From Manihot esculenta (lineage: Eukaryota; Streptophyta; Magnoliopsida; Malpighiales; Euphorbiaceae), in contig NC_035170.2 in the NCBI RefSeq assembly GCF_001659605.2, positions 25,834,020 through 25,898,019 of the forward strand: a stretch of DNA of 64,000 nucleotides, in the 5' to 3' direction. Positions 1-12,095 of this stretch are shown in pieces. The position numbers and the translations under genes were made by a program. Position 1 is the stretch's first letter. Every line of letters begins with the position of its first letter. The notes beneath the pieces are model-generated. The model had not been told where the DNA came from, searched no databases, and saw nothing but the letters and a program-made list of their open reading frames with translations.

Positions 1-299
1 GATCTTGAGATAGAATGAAAACTTAATAACCGAACCAATTTTTTCGGTTTGGTTTGGTTCAGTATGGTTTCCATTTTTAATAATCAGTTTTCAGTTTTTT
101 TCAATTTGGATCAGACCCAAACCAACCTATTGCAGACCCCGATGCCGCATACAAGGATATTTACTTATTATCATTTGAAATATAAACTTATCTAAAGGTG
201 CTGTTCAGTAAGAACAGTTGGAAAGGAAGCAGGGACAAAGAAGTAAAAGCTTTGAAGGGAATAAAAAGCACTAAAACAAAATAAAAATATCAAAGGCAC
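1..299 (-). other. MAD1 intron 5, partial, with MITE-like remnant
   Basis: Sequence after the donor of MAD1 exon 5 (GT at 299-298). Positions 20-130 contain runs of CGAACC and CGGTTTGGTT on both strands. This resembles the CGGTTCGG-rich MITE family seen intact at 55461-55916. No exon is recognised here. Confidence 0.35.
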
Positions 300-3200
300 C
301 TCATTTAGTTGCAATTTTAGATTTCCTAGCTGCTCCTTGAGTAGCTCTGATTCCTTCTCAGCATTTTTAGCTCTGCATTCCATTCTTTCAAGCTACATAG
401 AAGAGAAATCTACAAGTTAACATGCATAAAAGCTCAGAACCCATTCCAGAGAACCCACATCTTCAGCTTACATCTGCAGTTATCCTGGAAACAGAAAGCT
501 TTGAATCTCTTTGCAGCTGTGCAAGCTCATTATTGAGGCGCATTTTCTCCCTGTCTATGCTTTCAGAAAGTTGGGAAAGCTTTGCCTCCAAAAGACTTGC
601 TTTCTCTTCGGCAGAAGTTGCTGAGGATTCAGCTTTTATCCGAAGGTTCTTCTCATTTTCCAGTTTTATCTAAGAAGAAAGAAGAGAGCATAAGAAATGA
701 AAGACCAAGTAATGAAAGATTAATAAAAAAATTGTCAGCCTAAATTATAATGTACCAAATCAATGCTAAAGCTTTTGAACCAAACATTTACTCGGAATGT
801 ATACTATTTGATATTAATAACAGCTGACAGCTGACAGCTGAAAATTGCAATAAGTTCCAGTGCATTGTAAGCCTTTTTCTGTTTACTTTTGTTAAATCCC
901 ACTTTGGGACAGGGTAATGTGTTCTTATAAGGACCTTAAGTACCCCCACGTTTGGAGTGAGTTAGGCCTGATCCAAATTTTAACATGGTATCAGAGTCTC
1001 CCACCAATGTTGGGTCTCCCATAAATGTTTCAAACTCCAATATAGTATAGTATAGTGTCTTGAGCGTCTATTGAATCCCACATCAATTTGGGATAGGGAT
1101 AAATCGATAGGATAATGTGCCCTTACAGGGGACTTAGGGGCTCTCTTGAGCTTGACCTAGTTTTTCTTAAGTTTGAACTGGTTTTTGAGATGAATTAGGC
1201 CTGACCCAAATTTAACACAGAAATTCATTCTTTTATCCGAACTGACCATTTGTTTCCCAATTAGTTTTCAATTGAGTTATCCAAACTGACCATTCGGATT
1301 GATTTAAGAGATTTTATTCTTATTGTAAATATTTCTAATTTAGGTTGATTCTTTGTGTATAAATACTCAAAACTTGTAAAGATCAATTTAATCATAATAG
1401 AATCAAAAGTTCCTCTCAAATTCTACAATATCATTATTATTGGTTCCACTGTCATTATTATTTCCACCACTAAAATGACCAACATCGTTATTGCTACTGC
1501 AACTGCTGACATGACCATGCCAGCCTCCAGCACTGCTGCTTTCATTCCCATGATAACACATTCACATCCATCCATTGGCATTCTTATTGCAAGACTAGAA
1601 TGTCATTTGAAAGTTGTTGAATCCCACGTCGATTTTGGGACAAGAGTAATGTGCTCTTTATAAGGATCATAGGCACACCTTTCCTTTAAACTTGCTTTTT
1701 GAGGTGAATTAGATCTGATCCAAATGACACATGACTCTTCAACCAAAATAACATTTTATGTTGATCAACGCTCCCCCTCAAGTTGGTGCATAGATATCAC
1801 ACATGCACAACTTGCAAATCAAGGTATGATAGGTTTTGTTGCTAAGCCCTTTGGTAAACACATAAGCTAACTGGTCATCGGAAGTTACATGATCTATCCT
1901 CAAGACACCATTTATTAACTTCTCTTTCATGAAATGTATCAATCTCTGTCATCGGAAGTTACATGATCTATCCTCAAGACACCATTTATTAACTTCTCTT
2001 TCATGAAATGTATCAATCTCTATATGTTTTATTCAGTCATGTTGAACCGGATCGTAAACTATACTGATGACAGTTTTGTTATCATAGTACAAGAGGAGTT
2101 TGTCCCACTCCAATAATTTCAATTTCTCCAACAATCTCTGCAACCATAAGAGTTCACAAACGTCTTGTGTCATTGCTCTATATTTCGCCTCAACACTTGA
2201 TCGAGCAACAATACTTCGCTTTTTGCTTTTTGCTTTTCCAAATGATAAGATTTCCTCCCACAAGTGTACAGTATCCACTAATCAACCTTCTATCATAAAG
2301 GGATCCAGCGCAATCTACATCTGTGAATGAATATATGCGAAGATTACCATATTTAGAGAATAGAAGACCTTTTTGTAGGAGCAGACTTCAAGTACCACAA
2401 AATGTGAAAAACAGCTTGCATGTGAGACTCACGATGATCATGCAAAAACTGGCTGACTAAGCTGACTGCATATGCTATGTCTGGTCGAGAGTGCAAAAGA
2501 TAAATCAGAGTCTGTCTACCAATCTCTGATATTTGTCCATATCTACTGATTCACCAATTTATCCTTGTAGCTTGTGATTGCTCTCAATGGAAGTTTCTAT
2601 TGATTTGCAACCTAACATACCAGTTTTTTTAAAAAAATCCATAATATATTTTCTCTGAGAAATAAAGATTCCCTTCTTTGACCTTGTAACCTCGATTCCT
2701 AGAAAATATTACAGTTTTCCTAAATCTTTAATTTCAAACTCCTAAGCCAAAAGTTTTTTCAGCCGAATTATCTCTTCAGTGTCATTCTCTTTTATTACTA
2801 TGTCATCAATATAGACTATAAGGAGAGTAATTTTACCCTTGTGATGTCTGATAAATAGGATATGGTCAGCATTACTATGTTAATAGCCAAAAGAAATCAT
2901 AGCTCTACTGAATCCATTAAACCAAGCTCTGGATGACTGCTTCAACTCATACAAAACCTTACTTAGCCTGCACACCTTTCCTTGTGTTTTTTCATCGGCA
3001 AATTCAGGAGGGATTTTCATATACACTTCCTCCTCCAAGTCTCCATGGAGAAATGCATTTTTCACATTAAATTGTTGGAGATCCCAATCAAGGTTGACAG
3101 CACAAGATAGCAATATTATGATTGAGTTCATTTTAGTAATAAGAGCAAATGTCTCCCCGTAATCCACTCCATAGATTTGAGTATATCCCATGGCCATTAG

Positions 3201-6200
3201 TCTAGAATCTTTCAATTGATCCATCTGTGTTGTGTTTCACAATGAACACCCATTTGCAGCCAACAAGTTTCTTCTAAAGTAAGAGAGCGACAAGCTCCCA
3301 GGTCTTATTTTTTGCCAATGTTTTTATCTCTTCAATCGTTGCTCCTTTCCACTTAGAATATGTAAGAGCTTCCTTTCAATTCTATAGAATAGAGACAGAA
3401 AATAGACAAGACAAAAACTTTATAGGATGGAGACAGAATCAAAAGATAGAAAGTTAGAAATAGAGTGTTTTGCGCAAAATCTAACTTCTTTCTTTTGAGC
3501 AATTGGTTTATTTAGATTATCAAAGGGCTCAAAGTTTAGGAATGACTCACCAGATGGAGAAGAGGAAGATTCATGACACTGAGTAGGTTGCACAATGGCT
3601 TTTTCTGCTTCTTTTCCGTCTCTTCTTGAGTATCTCCTTAAATATGGTTTATCCAAACGTCCAACTTGGTCACCAATAGTCTTCCCTATATAGTATTCTC
3701 CTGATCACCAATAGTCTTCCCCTGTATGGTAGTCTCCTCTAGAATAAAACATTCTAGAGTTATAGGACTATGAATCATTTCTTCTCTCTCGTTGTCTTCG
3801 CCCTGAAGAGGTGATGAGGTAGTACTGAAGTAAAATTCAGTCTCTCTAAATATAATATCTATACTGATAAAATATTTTCTAGATAGAGAGTAATAACACT
3901 TGTACCCCTTCTGTATGAAAGAATACCTAACAAACACACATTTAATAGCTCCAGGATCGAGTTTTCCACCTGTCCCCGTATGAACAAAACACATGCATCC
4001 AAACACATTTGGTGGAACAATATAAACATTTTTCCCTTATAGCACCTTTAAAGGGCTTTTAAAAGCAAGAGCTTTCAAAGGCTTCTATTAATGGGATAAG
4101 CTGCAGCTAAGACTGCATCTCCCCAATAAGTTTTTGAAAAGTTCATGGTGAAAAGAAGAGATCGGGCTACTTCCAATAAATGTCTATTTTTTCTTTCAGC
4201 AACACCATTTTGAGCATTAGTGTATGGACAATTAGTTTGATGTAATATCCCATTAGACTTTAGATAAGCAGAAAAAGGTCATCCATGTACTCTATACCAT
4301 TACCAATTTTTCATGAGAGGACGAAGCATATAGAGGTGGATTGCCATTTTATTTCTACTAGCTTTGTCACAAAATCACTTCAAGAATCACGAATCAAGTA
4401 TATTTGTAATAAGTTTGGGGCATATAATATGTACGCTCCAGCTTGAGGGGAGTGTTGAGATTATTTCTGTAAATAGCTTAGATTTGTAGTGATAATTAGG
4501 GATATGATTGTGTGATATGATTAGGCTATAATTAGAGAACTGGTTTATTTTCTTACCTAATATATACTCTTGTAAGCAGTATATATACCCCAATTGGCTT
4601 GAGGGGAATAATCAAGTATTTTCTCTCAAAACTTCTGCTCTCTTTTTCTACTTTTCATCAAAGGTTTCAAACACAATGGTCAGGAAAAATTTAATTTTAC
4701 AGTTGAGTGCTTTGGTGAGAGAACTAACAGATAAAAGATTAACAGGGAAAAAAAAACATAAAGAATAGAGAATAGCTTGATATTTGGAGTACAAACAATA
4801 GAACCAATTCTAGATATAGGAGTGGAAGAACCGTTTGCAATTCTGACAGTGTATTTTCGTAGGCATGGAAAGTAATTAAGGAAGCTTTCAGAGGAGTTCG
4901 TCATATGTCTATTTGCACCAAAATCAATAATCCATGGAGCAGAATTAAGAGACGAAACAAAAGCATTATCAGAAGTCCTTACATTATCCATACAAGTTAC
5001 TGTCATTTCAAGAAAACACCACCCTTTTTCTATTAAAAAATAGTGAAAAATTATTGTTAAGAAAGAATTATTGTTCACCGGTGAAAAAGGCATGGATCCA
5101 GCAGATTAGAAACGCGACTTGAAGACGAGTGTGCCGAAAAGGATCACTACCGGAAAAAACCACCAGAGCACCAATGGAATTAGTAGATCAAGAGACAAGA
5201 ATTTCCAAGTGGCAAAATACCCAAACAGTAGCCACTTAAGCCAAATCCAAAGCTACTACAGGTAATCACCTTAACCGGACTACCAAATCTCTAAACATCA
5301 CCCAATGCTGTAATACCCAAGCCGAATCGACGCCAAAAGAGTAGACAAAGCCGCCGGATCTCGCTGGTAAAGGTCACACGCGCCGGCAAATAGCGTCAGA
5401 GCGAAGAGAGAGGAAGGCGCGTGTGAGCTACAAGCGCTTCGTCCAATCGCCGAAATTGGATAGGAGGCCGATCTCGAGCCGTGATTTTGGTTGGTAGGGG
5501 AGGTAACACAAACAACTCACCCTAAACAGGTGATCTAGAGACGACAGATTTGAGACCCAAAAAGCTATCGTAGGAAAAAAAAAATTAAACCAACAGATTG
5601 AAGCTGCAGATTTGATACCATGTAGAATTTGAGATGAATTTTTTATTCTACTCTGATTAAATTGATCTTTACAAGTTTTGAGTATTTATACACAAATAAT
5701 CAACCTAAATTAAGAATATTTATAATAAGAATAAAATCCCTTAAATCAAGCCTAATTAAAATCCCCAAAAATTTGAATCCTCCTAATTAGGAACCTTCTA
5801 TATTGGTCAACAAATATTAAGATGAAATTTATGAATTATGATGGAGTTGTATTTAATGACCGTGTGTATGTAATGTTGGCAAATTTGTCCTTCATGCAAC
5901 CAGATTTTCTTTGGAGTATAGGCAAAATGTTTCATTATTCTTTTCAATCAAACATATGAAATTGAAGAGCTCCATGAAACACAATACTCAAGGCCAAATT
6001 GCGCTAATCGGACAGGAAGGAGGGGCTATCTTCTTTCTAGTCCGCATTTCATTTGTTCTATGACCCCCATTCCACCACCCCACCAAAGAACTTTTTTAGT
6101 CCAATGAAATGAGAAAAAACTACTAATATTGTCCTCTCAACCTCTACACTCCTACCCAATGTCTCATCCTAGTCCTACCACAAACCTTAGGACAAGACAA

Positions 6201-9200
6201 TTGTTTCTTTCATTGCTGTGCAGCCAAAAATTGTCTAGTCTCTCACAACAACCTCAGCCAATTAGTTGACAAAAATGCTACCATATACCTTAAAATGATT
6301 GATTATTGAAATTTTCAACTTTTGCACCAACTTAGGTTGTCAAACACAGCATGTTTGGTGCATGATACATAAATTTCAAGTGCACAAGATATCTACATTG
6401 GACAAATAGTTAAAACGATCATATAATTTGGATATGCAACTTGAAATTTCAGCAGACTAAAGGTTTTAGTTACAAGTACTCTTTTCAGAAGTCCAATTCA
6501 ACCATTCATCCCTATGAAAACATTGAGATGAGCAAAGTGAAAATCCACAAACCACAGTTACAACCAACTAAATTTAAAAGGAAAAAGGAAGAAGCTGGTG
6601 AATCCAATTCAATTAGCTCATTCTCACTTGTGTGATGGCATGAAAAATGTTTCCTAGGTGTAAAATGGAGAACTGCCTTTGGAATGTTCATGATTAAGTA
6701 ATTAAGTTAAATCTTTCCTCTTCATTTGCAACCACAGTGAACGCCAACTTCTATATTAGGCAGGACACAGGTAAGCAACACATTTTGCATCAAATTTGTC
6801 AATATAACATTGGAGTTTTACACAATGCACTAGAAAGTTTAATCATCTATATTTCAGAGAAAATTTCAGTTAAATCTCTTACTATTGTGTATTAGGAATC
6901 CAAAACCAAGAAACACTCATTTCATTGTTCAAACAGAACTCTCATACTCAAAAGGCAAAAATGATATGAAACCAAATGCATTCATTATTACAGTGTGCAA
7001 GTATGAATGCAACCTAGAAAATGCTCCCCCTTGCCCACCAGCATGATATATAAATATCTAAATTAGACCATAGGGAAGAATCAGTAACCCATTCCACTAA
7101 CATACATCCAAAAGGTCTACCTCAAGTTTGCTGCATGATTCTAATTGTTTCTTCAACCTCTCCTGGGAATCATTGATCTCCTTCAGAAGTTGCAGTTGCA
7201 AGGCCTGTTCACGTCCTTTGGCAGCAGCAAGTTCCTGTTCAGCATATAAGAATTGATCCCGAAATTTGTTCCTATCCGCTTCTGCAAGGATTAGAATTAT
7301 TTGAAAAATACAGATCTTAGTTCTTAACATCCCAAAAAATAAAAAAAATAAAATAAAATAAAATAAAAGCTATCAATGTCATGCACACAACATAAATATG
7401 CAATTACCATAATAATAATAAACTACCTCTCAAGTGAATATTTGCAAAAGATTGCAGACATGATGACACATAAGATATCAGTAATTACATAGCATTCCCA
7501 AAATTAGATTATCGGGCATAGTTACCATGTACAAGGAATTATTTAACCCTGTGCAGAAAAACTAAGATTACCTGGACAGATTTAAATTTGTAAACTAAGG
7601 TTCATGAAGACAGAATTTTACGTCAAGCTTACTTTTGCATCTGTCTCTTACCTCAGATGGCATTTATGGAGGGAAAACAAAAGGAGAACATATTCTATTA
7701 ATCTTGAAAATTTACCAGAAGACTAAACAATATACTGTTAATGATATCAAACACATATATGTATGTCATGAAAAGCATTACAAGTAAAAGCATACATAAA
7801 ATGCATTGAAAATTTCTGGATAAGCAAAGTTTTGAACCAAAGCAATTTCGAGATAAAATTTAGACCATCCTCCTCATGTAACCCACCAACTTTGCAGAAG
7901 TTCTCATTTAAATTCTCCAATTTAGATAGATAATCACAAACTTGCTTCTCTGCATTGCTCAAGGCATCCAGAAAATCTGATTTAACCTGCAATTACGTTA
8001 ATAAGATGAAGAGTTGTCACTGCCAAAGTTTAAAAATACAGCTACTGCAACATGGCACCAATACAAATCAAGAGTAGAAGCTGGAAACAAGTGGCCAAGA
8101 AAAAGAAATGAACCCAATAAATTTTCCTATATAGACCATTAATCCAATTGCAAAAACTATGAGATATTACTTTTGGTGTCTAGTACTGCAGAGAAGCCTG
8201 GTAGCCAATTGGGTATGCTTCCAAAGCAGTACATAAAACTCAAAGCATCAAATTTCCAACAATTAGCTCAGACTTATTGATAGGGCAACCTATTCCTCCA
8301 AGGTTACAAATGACTAAAGGAAAAGCAATAGTGCCTATTCACAGAGAAACTTGCACCTTATTAAATATATTAAGAAGCCAGCTTCTAATTTAGGATCTTT
8401 ACAGTAGTTTGAATTGACAAGCAGACTTGAATTCTGATCATGGCCTATCTGGGTTTTTAGTTTAGTTTAAAACCAAATTGGAGCAATTGGTACGGGTCAG
8501 GGGATGCTGGAATGCCATTGGACCCTTCAAGATTCTGTGAACAGTACAAATACAGTGATTTCCAATGCTATACCTCAAAGTCTCAAAGTCTCTCTAAGGC
8601 TCATATTGGCAATAATTTGCAACTTCTTCCCTTCTTCTTTTTCTTTTTTTTTTTTCCCTCTAAATTAAAAATGGAAAAACTTTTAACTAAACCTAACCCC
8701 ATAAATACTCTTCTGGTGTATGAAATTTAAAATAATGTCTAAAACTGCCTTCTGCAAGTTATCAACCTTTTGATCATTTTAGATGATTTCATCGTTGACT
8801 AATGAGAAAGAAATTTACATTATGAGATAATGTACATAGCCCATACATTACGCATTCCTTATATACATATTTGTAACAAGCAAAAAATCTTTGAACCTAA
8901 CACCCGAATATATATCGCTCCAAACATCACTAAGGATGAATTGTTTGCTAAAACTTAAATCTGATTATCTACTCAAGATTCTACTCACAATGTATTCATA
9001 TATATTAGCATTACACTAAATTCGTTGGAATGCCACACTCTTGCGCTAAATTAAGAAATAAGAAACCTCTATTTTATGAACTGATGATCTGAATGGATGC
9101 GCTTGTTCTTCTTAGGCACCTTCTAATTCTACACCTCTAGCAGAATAATTATCTTTATTTACTTGCTTTTCCGCTTGGAGTCAAATACAGAACCATTTCA

Positions 9201-9642
9201 TTATAAGAGTTTAATTAATTAGAAAATTTAGATGCCACTTGCTTAACTCCAAGAAACATGACCTCAATTGTAAAAGACCATCACACCGGAAGCTGATTTA
9301 AGCTACAACCCAAGCATACCAGCTAAAAGAAAACTATTACGTCCCAAAACGCACCACATAGAAAATCGCATATTATTAAGCAACCTTTGCCCGCTAAAAT
9401 CAGCTCTTCAAAAGCCAATTCATGCAATGCAAACATACACAGTACACAAATTCAACTACCATTTGGCGACACTGGTAGGTGCAGAGCATGTGATCGGACG
9501 GTTGAGGCTCGTGAGAGGACTCCGGCAATTGAACGACAGGGTCTTCGTAAATAACAAGCCGACGATCGGAACCGATAGGCGGGCTCTCGATGGCTTTGGC
9601 ATCGTCTCTAGGTCTCTTTGGCTGTGGAGTTCTGAGAATCAT
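300..9642 (-). CDS. MAD1: MAD1 spindle assembly checkpoint protein, 5' part (five exons; gene continues past position 1)
   Basis: Coiled-coil checkpoint protein. In eukaryotes MAD1 anchors MAD2 at unattached kinetochores and sits at nuclear pores in interphase. Exons read on the minus strand are 9460-9642 (start MILRTPQPKRPRDD), 7887-7986, 7121-7281, 472-669 and 300-392. All junctions are GT-AG, phases agree, and together they give 245 codons without a stop. Hallmarks recalled from plant MAD1 are CTYQCRQM running into VKSDFLDALSNAEKQVCDY, then DQFLYAEQELAAAKGRE, LLEAKLSQLSESIDREK and AKNAEKESELLKEQL. The segment is rich in Glu, Lys, Leu and Gln, as expected for a long coiled coil. The family is about 700 residues, so roughly a third is present and the MAD2-binding and C-terminal regions lie off the window. 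Intron 3 (670-7120) is swollen by transposons. Nothing seen breaks the coding sequence. Confidence 0.9.
888..1207 (+). mobile_element. TRIM-like mini LTR element in MAD1 intron 3
   Basis: Two direct copies of a short LTR-like sequence are present: about 890-985 (starts GTTAAATCCCACTTTGGG, ends AATTTTAACA) and about 1067-1207 (starts TTGAATCCCACATC, ends AATTTAACA). The first is followed directly by TGGTATCAGAGTC (986-998), a methionine-initiator-tRNA type primer-binding site. The internal region is only about 70 bp and cannot encode protein, as in TRIM elements. A third LTR copy lies at about 1615-1730. The element is degenerate. Confidence 0.6.
1297..1427 (+). mobile_element. Copia LTR fragment, inverted relative to the neighbouring element
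   Basis: Bases 1297-1427 match the reverse complement of the copia 5' LTR at 5621-5812. Both read GTGTATAAATACTCAAAACT and end CTCAAATTCTACA when oriented alike. This piece points plus while the element body points minus, so it is not a normal 3' LTR. The following 1428-1610 has no recognised function. Its plus-strand frame (1355-1663) spans the LTR and is not a gene. Confidence 0.65.
1615..1730 (+). mobile_element. Third TRIM-type LTR copy
   Basis: Starts TTGAATCCCACGTCGATT, has the same AATGTGCTCTTTATAAGG core as the copies at 890 and 1067, and ends GATCCAAATGACACA. It is in the same orientation as the other two. It could be a solo LTR or the end of a rearranged TRIM array. Confidence 0.5.
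1875..2022. repeat. 74-bp tandem duplication inside copia RNase H end
   Basis: The segment beginning TCATCGGAAGTTACATGATC occurs at 1875 and again at 1949, head to tail, virtually identical over 74 bp. Since 74 is not a multiple of three, it breaks the end of the copia frame. Confidence 0.9.
2033..2278 (-). pseudogene. Copia RNase H fragment
   Basis: Encodes SIVARSSVEAKYRAMTQDVC with LLYYDNKTVISI and DPVQHD, the RNase H region ending copia polyproteins. It runs into a stop. The C-terminal continuation lies within the 74-bp tandem duplication 1875-2022, which shifts the frame. Confidence 0.75.
2310..3300 (-). pseudogene. Copia reverse transcriptase fragment
   Basis: The 2880-3224 frame contains RLMAMGYTQIYGVDYGETFA and QQFNVKNAFLHGDLEEEVYM, the copia RT fingers and palm signature. 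Downstream, near 2800-2830, an out-of-frame YIDD catalytic box is visible. The following part, down to about 2310, reads as the connection region with several stops. Confidence 0.75.
3686..4370 (-). pseudogene. Copia integrase C-terminal fragment
   Basis: The minus strand of 3686-4006 encodes MFGCMCFVHTGTGGKLDPGA, then CVFVRYSFIQKGYKCY. This is the conserved GxxxFVxxPxxxRxKLDPRAxxCxFxGYxxxxKGY block of copia integrases. Further integrase sequence is readable in pieces from 4010 to about 4370. Several stops and frameshifts are present. Confidence 0.7.
4680..5093 (-). pseudogene. Copia protease-region fragment
   Basis: Encodes PWIIDFGANRHMTNS followed by a VRIANGSSTPISRIGSI stretch. This is the copia aspartic-protease signature, in which the usual D-S-G-A catalytic motif reads D-F-G-A, so the catalytic Ser-equivalent position is altered. 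The frame is broken downstream, and the N-terminal gag part is not recognisable in 5094-5608. Confidence 0.65.
5621..5812 (-). repeat. Copia 5' LTR
   Basis: 192 bp bounded by TG and CA on the minus strand and followed immediately by a primer-binding site. It contains a TATAAATA box (minus strand, near 5688). A plus-oriented partial copy is at 1297-1427. Confidence 0.75.
5813..7120. other. MAD1 intron 3, right part; no gene seen
   Basis: AT-rich intronic DNA between the copia 5' LTR and MAD1 exon 3. No exon, LTR or repeat is recognised. The small plus-strand frame 6441-6635 has low complexity (Lys, Gln and Ser rich) and no family resemblance. Confidence 0.5.
7987..9459. other. MAD1 intron 1
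   Basis: Intron between MAD1 exons 1 and 2, with GT at 9459-9458 and CAG ending at 7987. Its 7,990-8,780 part is duplicated in diverged form at about 11,395-12,095. A pyrimidine run lies at 8,630-8,660. No other feature is seen. Intron 2 (7282-7886) likewise holds nothing recognised. Confidence 0.6.
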
Positions 9643-9790
9643 CCTCTTTTAGCTCTCTCTAGCACTCTGTATCTCTCAAAATTTTCTAGGGTTTCAAAGT
9701 TTCCACTTGTAACAACACAATCGCTGGATGCTTAGCAAAATGGAATGGGTTTTAATTTTGAAAGCAGATGCGCCATTTTAAATGTTCTCT
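9643..9790 (-). promoter_or_regulatory. MAD1 5' leader with telo-box
   Basis: Upstream of the MAD1 ATG at 9642 the minus strand carries AAACCCTAG (plus 9686-9694), the telo-box found near the transcription start of many plant cell-cycle and ribosomal genes. It is followed by a purine-rich GAGAGA-type leader. Position and motif fit a 5' UTR or proximal promoter of a cell-division gene. The transcription start cannot be fixed from sequence. Confidence 0.5.
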
Positions 9791-9799
9791 GCTTCTCGT

Positions 9800-11029
9800 C
9801 CTAACATAGCGGCTTTTGTATATTTTAGCCCCTTAACTTAGGAGGATTTGAAGTTTAATCCTCAAGTTTTAATTTATCTCAATTAACCCCTCAAACCTCA
9901 TGAAATTGGCCATAAATGGGTAAAAATTTTGACCTTAAAATATGGTCCCATATTTATGTAAGTTTTTAATTTATTTATTTTATATTTAATTAAATATATT
10001 AACTATTAAAATAGATAAAAATAAATATTTTAATTCAAAGATAAATCAAATAAATTTTTAAGAGATAATAAACCTTTTAAATTTTAACTTTGGCTTATTA
10101 TTTCAAATTTATTATTTATAAGAAGTGAACCTAATTTAATTAGGTGAGAGAAAGTAAATTAAAGAGAAATTTCTTTTAACTTTTTTAAAAGTCAAATAAA
10201 AATATTAATCAAACATGCATAATTTTATTATTTATTGAGAATTTAAAATTTTTTAATTATTTGATAAAAAAACTTTTTAATTGAATTACATGAAAAATAA
10301 CTAAACCCTTCAGCTTTTAAAAATAAATTATAAAAAACTGAATTATATCTAAATGCATTTCAAACTCCATAAAATTAACAGAACGTAAATAAATAAATAT
10401 GTTAAATTTAAAAATAAATTACACTTTAATTTTTAAATTTTAATATAATTAATAAATTAATTTTTATATTTTTAAAATTAAATATTTAAATTTTTTTTAT
10501 AATCATTCTATTCAGATTAAAACTCTTTCTATTTATTTTTATAACTAAAAATATAAAAATATTTTTATTATTTTTTTAAATAGATAAATTATATTTAAAT
10601 TATTAAATTTTAACATAATTAATAAATTAATTTTTATATTTTAAAAAATATACATTTAAATTTTTATATAATCAGTTTTCCATCTATTATAATTTAAATA
10701 TTTTAATTGAAAAACGAGTTTAATAGGGAATATTTAACTGTTTTATACTTAAATCTTAAATAAATTATTAAAACCAAATAGTATTTCTATAAATACTTGG
10801 TTAGACTATTTAGATTAAAAGAAAAAAAAAATCTTAAAGACTCATAATGAATATTTCATGTTGCAAATTGATTCAACTTATAAAAGTGAATTTTTTTAAT
10901 TGTTCTCATGTTCCATGTGCCATGTTTAATATAAAGACCTTATCAGTACGACTCTGTATGATTATCTATAGTGCCATGTGCCATATGTTTAATATAGTGC
11001 CATGTGCTATATGTTATCATGCAGAAGGA
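9800..11029. other. AT-rich intergenic spacer
   Basis: Very AT-rich sequence upstream of MAD1 with no supported gene. Near 10,910-11,010 the phrase GTGCCATGTGCCAT recurs several times as a short imperfect repeat. Confidence 0.6.
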
Positions 11030-12095
11030 ATTATTTAACTAAGTGCAGGAACACTAATATTATATAGAATGATTCAAATTTGTAAATTAAGGTTTATGAA
11101 GACAGAGTCTTAGGTCAAGCTTAATTTTGCTTAATAATATGCTGTTAGTGACACCAAACACGGATATGCATGAAAAGCATGACAACTAAAAGCATACATA
11201 AAATGCGTTGAAATTTCTAATAAGCAAAGTTTTGAACCAAAGCTATTTTTATTTTGGGATACAATTTAGATTATCCTCTTCATGTAACCACCAACTTTGC
11301 AGAAGTTCTCATTTAAATTCTCCAACTTAGATTGATAATCACAAACTTGCTTCTCTGCATTGCTCAAGGAAGCTGCAACTCTTATAAAAATACAGCTGCC
11401 ACAGCATGGCACCAATGCAAATGAAGAGTAGAAGCTAGAAAATAACGACCAAGAAAAAGAAATGAACCCAATAAATTTTCCTACTAAGACCATAATCCAA
11501 CCACAAAAACTACAAGATATTACTTAGCCAATTGAGTACGCTTCCAAAGCAGTGCATCAAACTCAAGTCATCAAATTTCCAACAATTAGTTCAGACTTTA
11601 TGATAGGGCAACCTAGTCCTCTAAGGTTACACAAGACTAAAGAAAAGGTATAGTGCCTATTCACACAGAAACTTACGCCTTATTAAAAATATTAAGAAAG
11701 CCAACTTTTAATTTAGGATCTTTACAATAGTTTGAATTGACAAACAGACTTCAATTCTGATTATGGCCTATCTAGGATTCTTGGTTTAGTTTAAAACCAA
11801 ATTTGAGCAATTGGTACGGGGCTGGGATGCCATTGGACTCTTCAAGATTCTGAGAACAGTACAAATACATTGACTTAGTGATTTCCGATACTATAACTCA
11901 AAGCCTCTCTAAGGCTCGTATTGGCAATAATTTGCAGCTTACTCCCTTCTTCTTCTTTCTTTCCCTCTAAATGGAAAATGGAAAAACGCTTGATTGAACC
12001 TAACCCCATAACATACTCTTTGGTTAGTGAAATTTAAAATAATGTCTAAAATTGCCTTATGCAAATTATCAACTTTCTTATCATTTCAATGATGT
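11030..12095 (-). pseudogene. Duplicated, broken MAD1 exon 2 with flanking introns
   Basis: Matches about 7535-8780 of MAD1 with many differences. The minus strand of 11,290-11,370 encodes LSNAEKQVCDYQSKLENLNE followed by NFCKVG, the same exon-2 peptide. The 5' part of the exon (codons for VKSDFLDA), its acceptor and about 60 bp of adjacent intron are deleted: the sequence jumps from the exon to intron sequence at about 11,370. No other MAD1 exon is nearby, so it cannot be expressed as MAD1. The copy lies about 1.4 kb upstream of the MAD1 start, in the same orientation as the gene. Confidence 0.85.

Larger units (their letters stand above)
1768..5812 (-). mobile_element. Degenerate Ty1/copia retrotransposon in MAD1 intron 3
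   Basis: Read on the minus strand: 5' LTR 5621-5812 (TGTTGACC to TCTACA, 192 bp), primer-binding site TGGTATCAAATC (5609-5620), protease region, integrase C-terminal part, reverse transcriptase, RNase H, then a purine tract (CTTGAGGGGGAG, about 1776-1790) and the first bases of a 3' LTR. The remainder of the 3' LTR is missing where expected. The domain order protease-integrase-RT-RNase H is the copia order. Stops and frameshifts are present throughout, so it is dead. Confidence 0.85.

Noticed and set aside
422..673. Plus-strand 83-codon frame
   Set aside because: Antisense of MAD1 exon 4, which reads as a MAD1 coiled coil on the minus strand with correct splice sites.
9427..9735. Plus-strand 102-codon frame
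   Set aside because: Antisense of MAD1 exon 1 and its leader.
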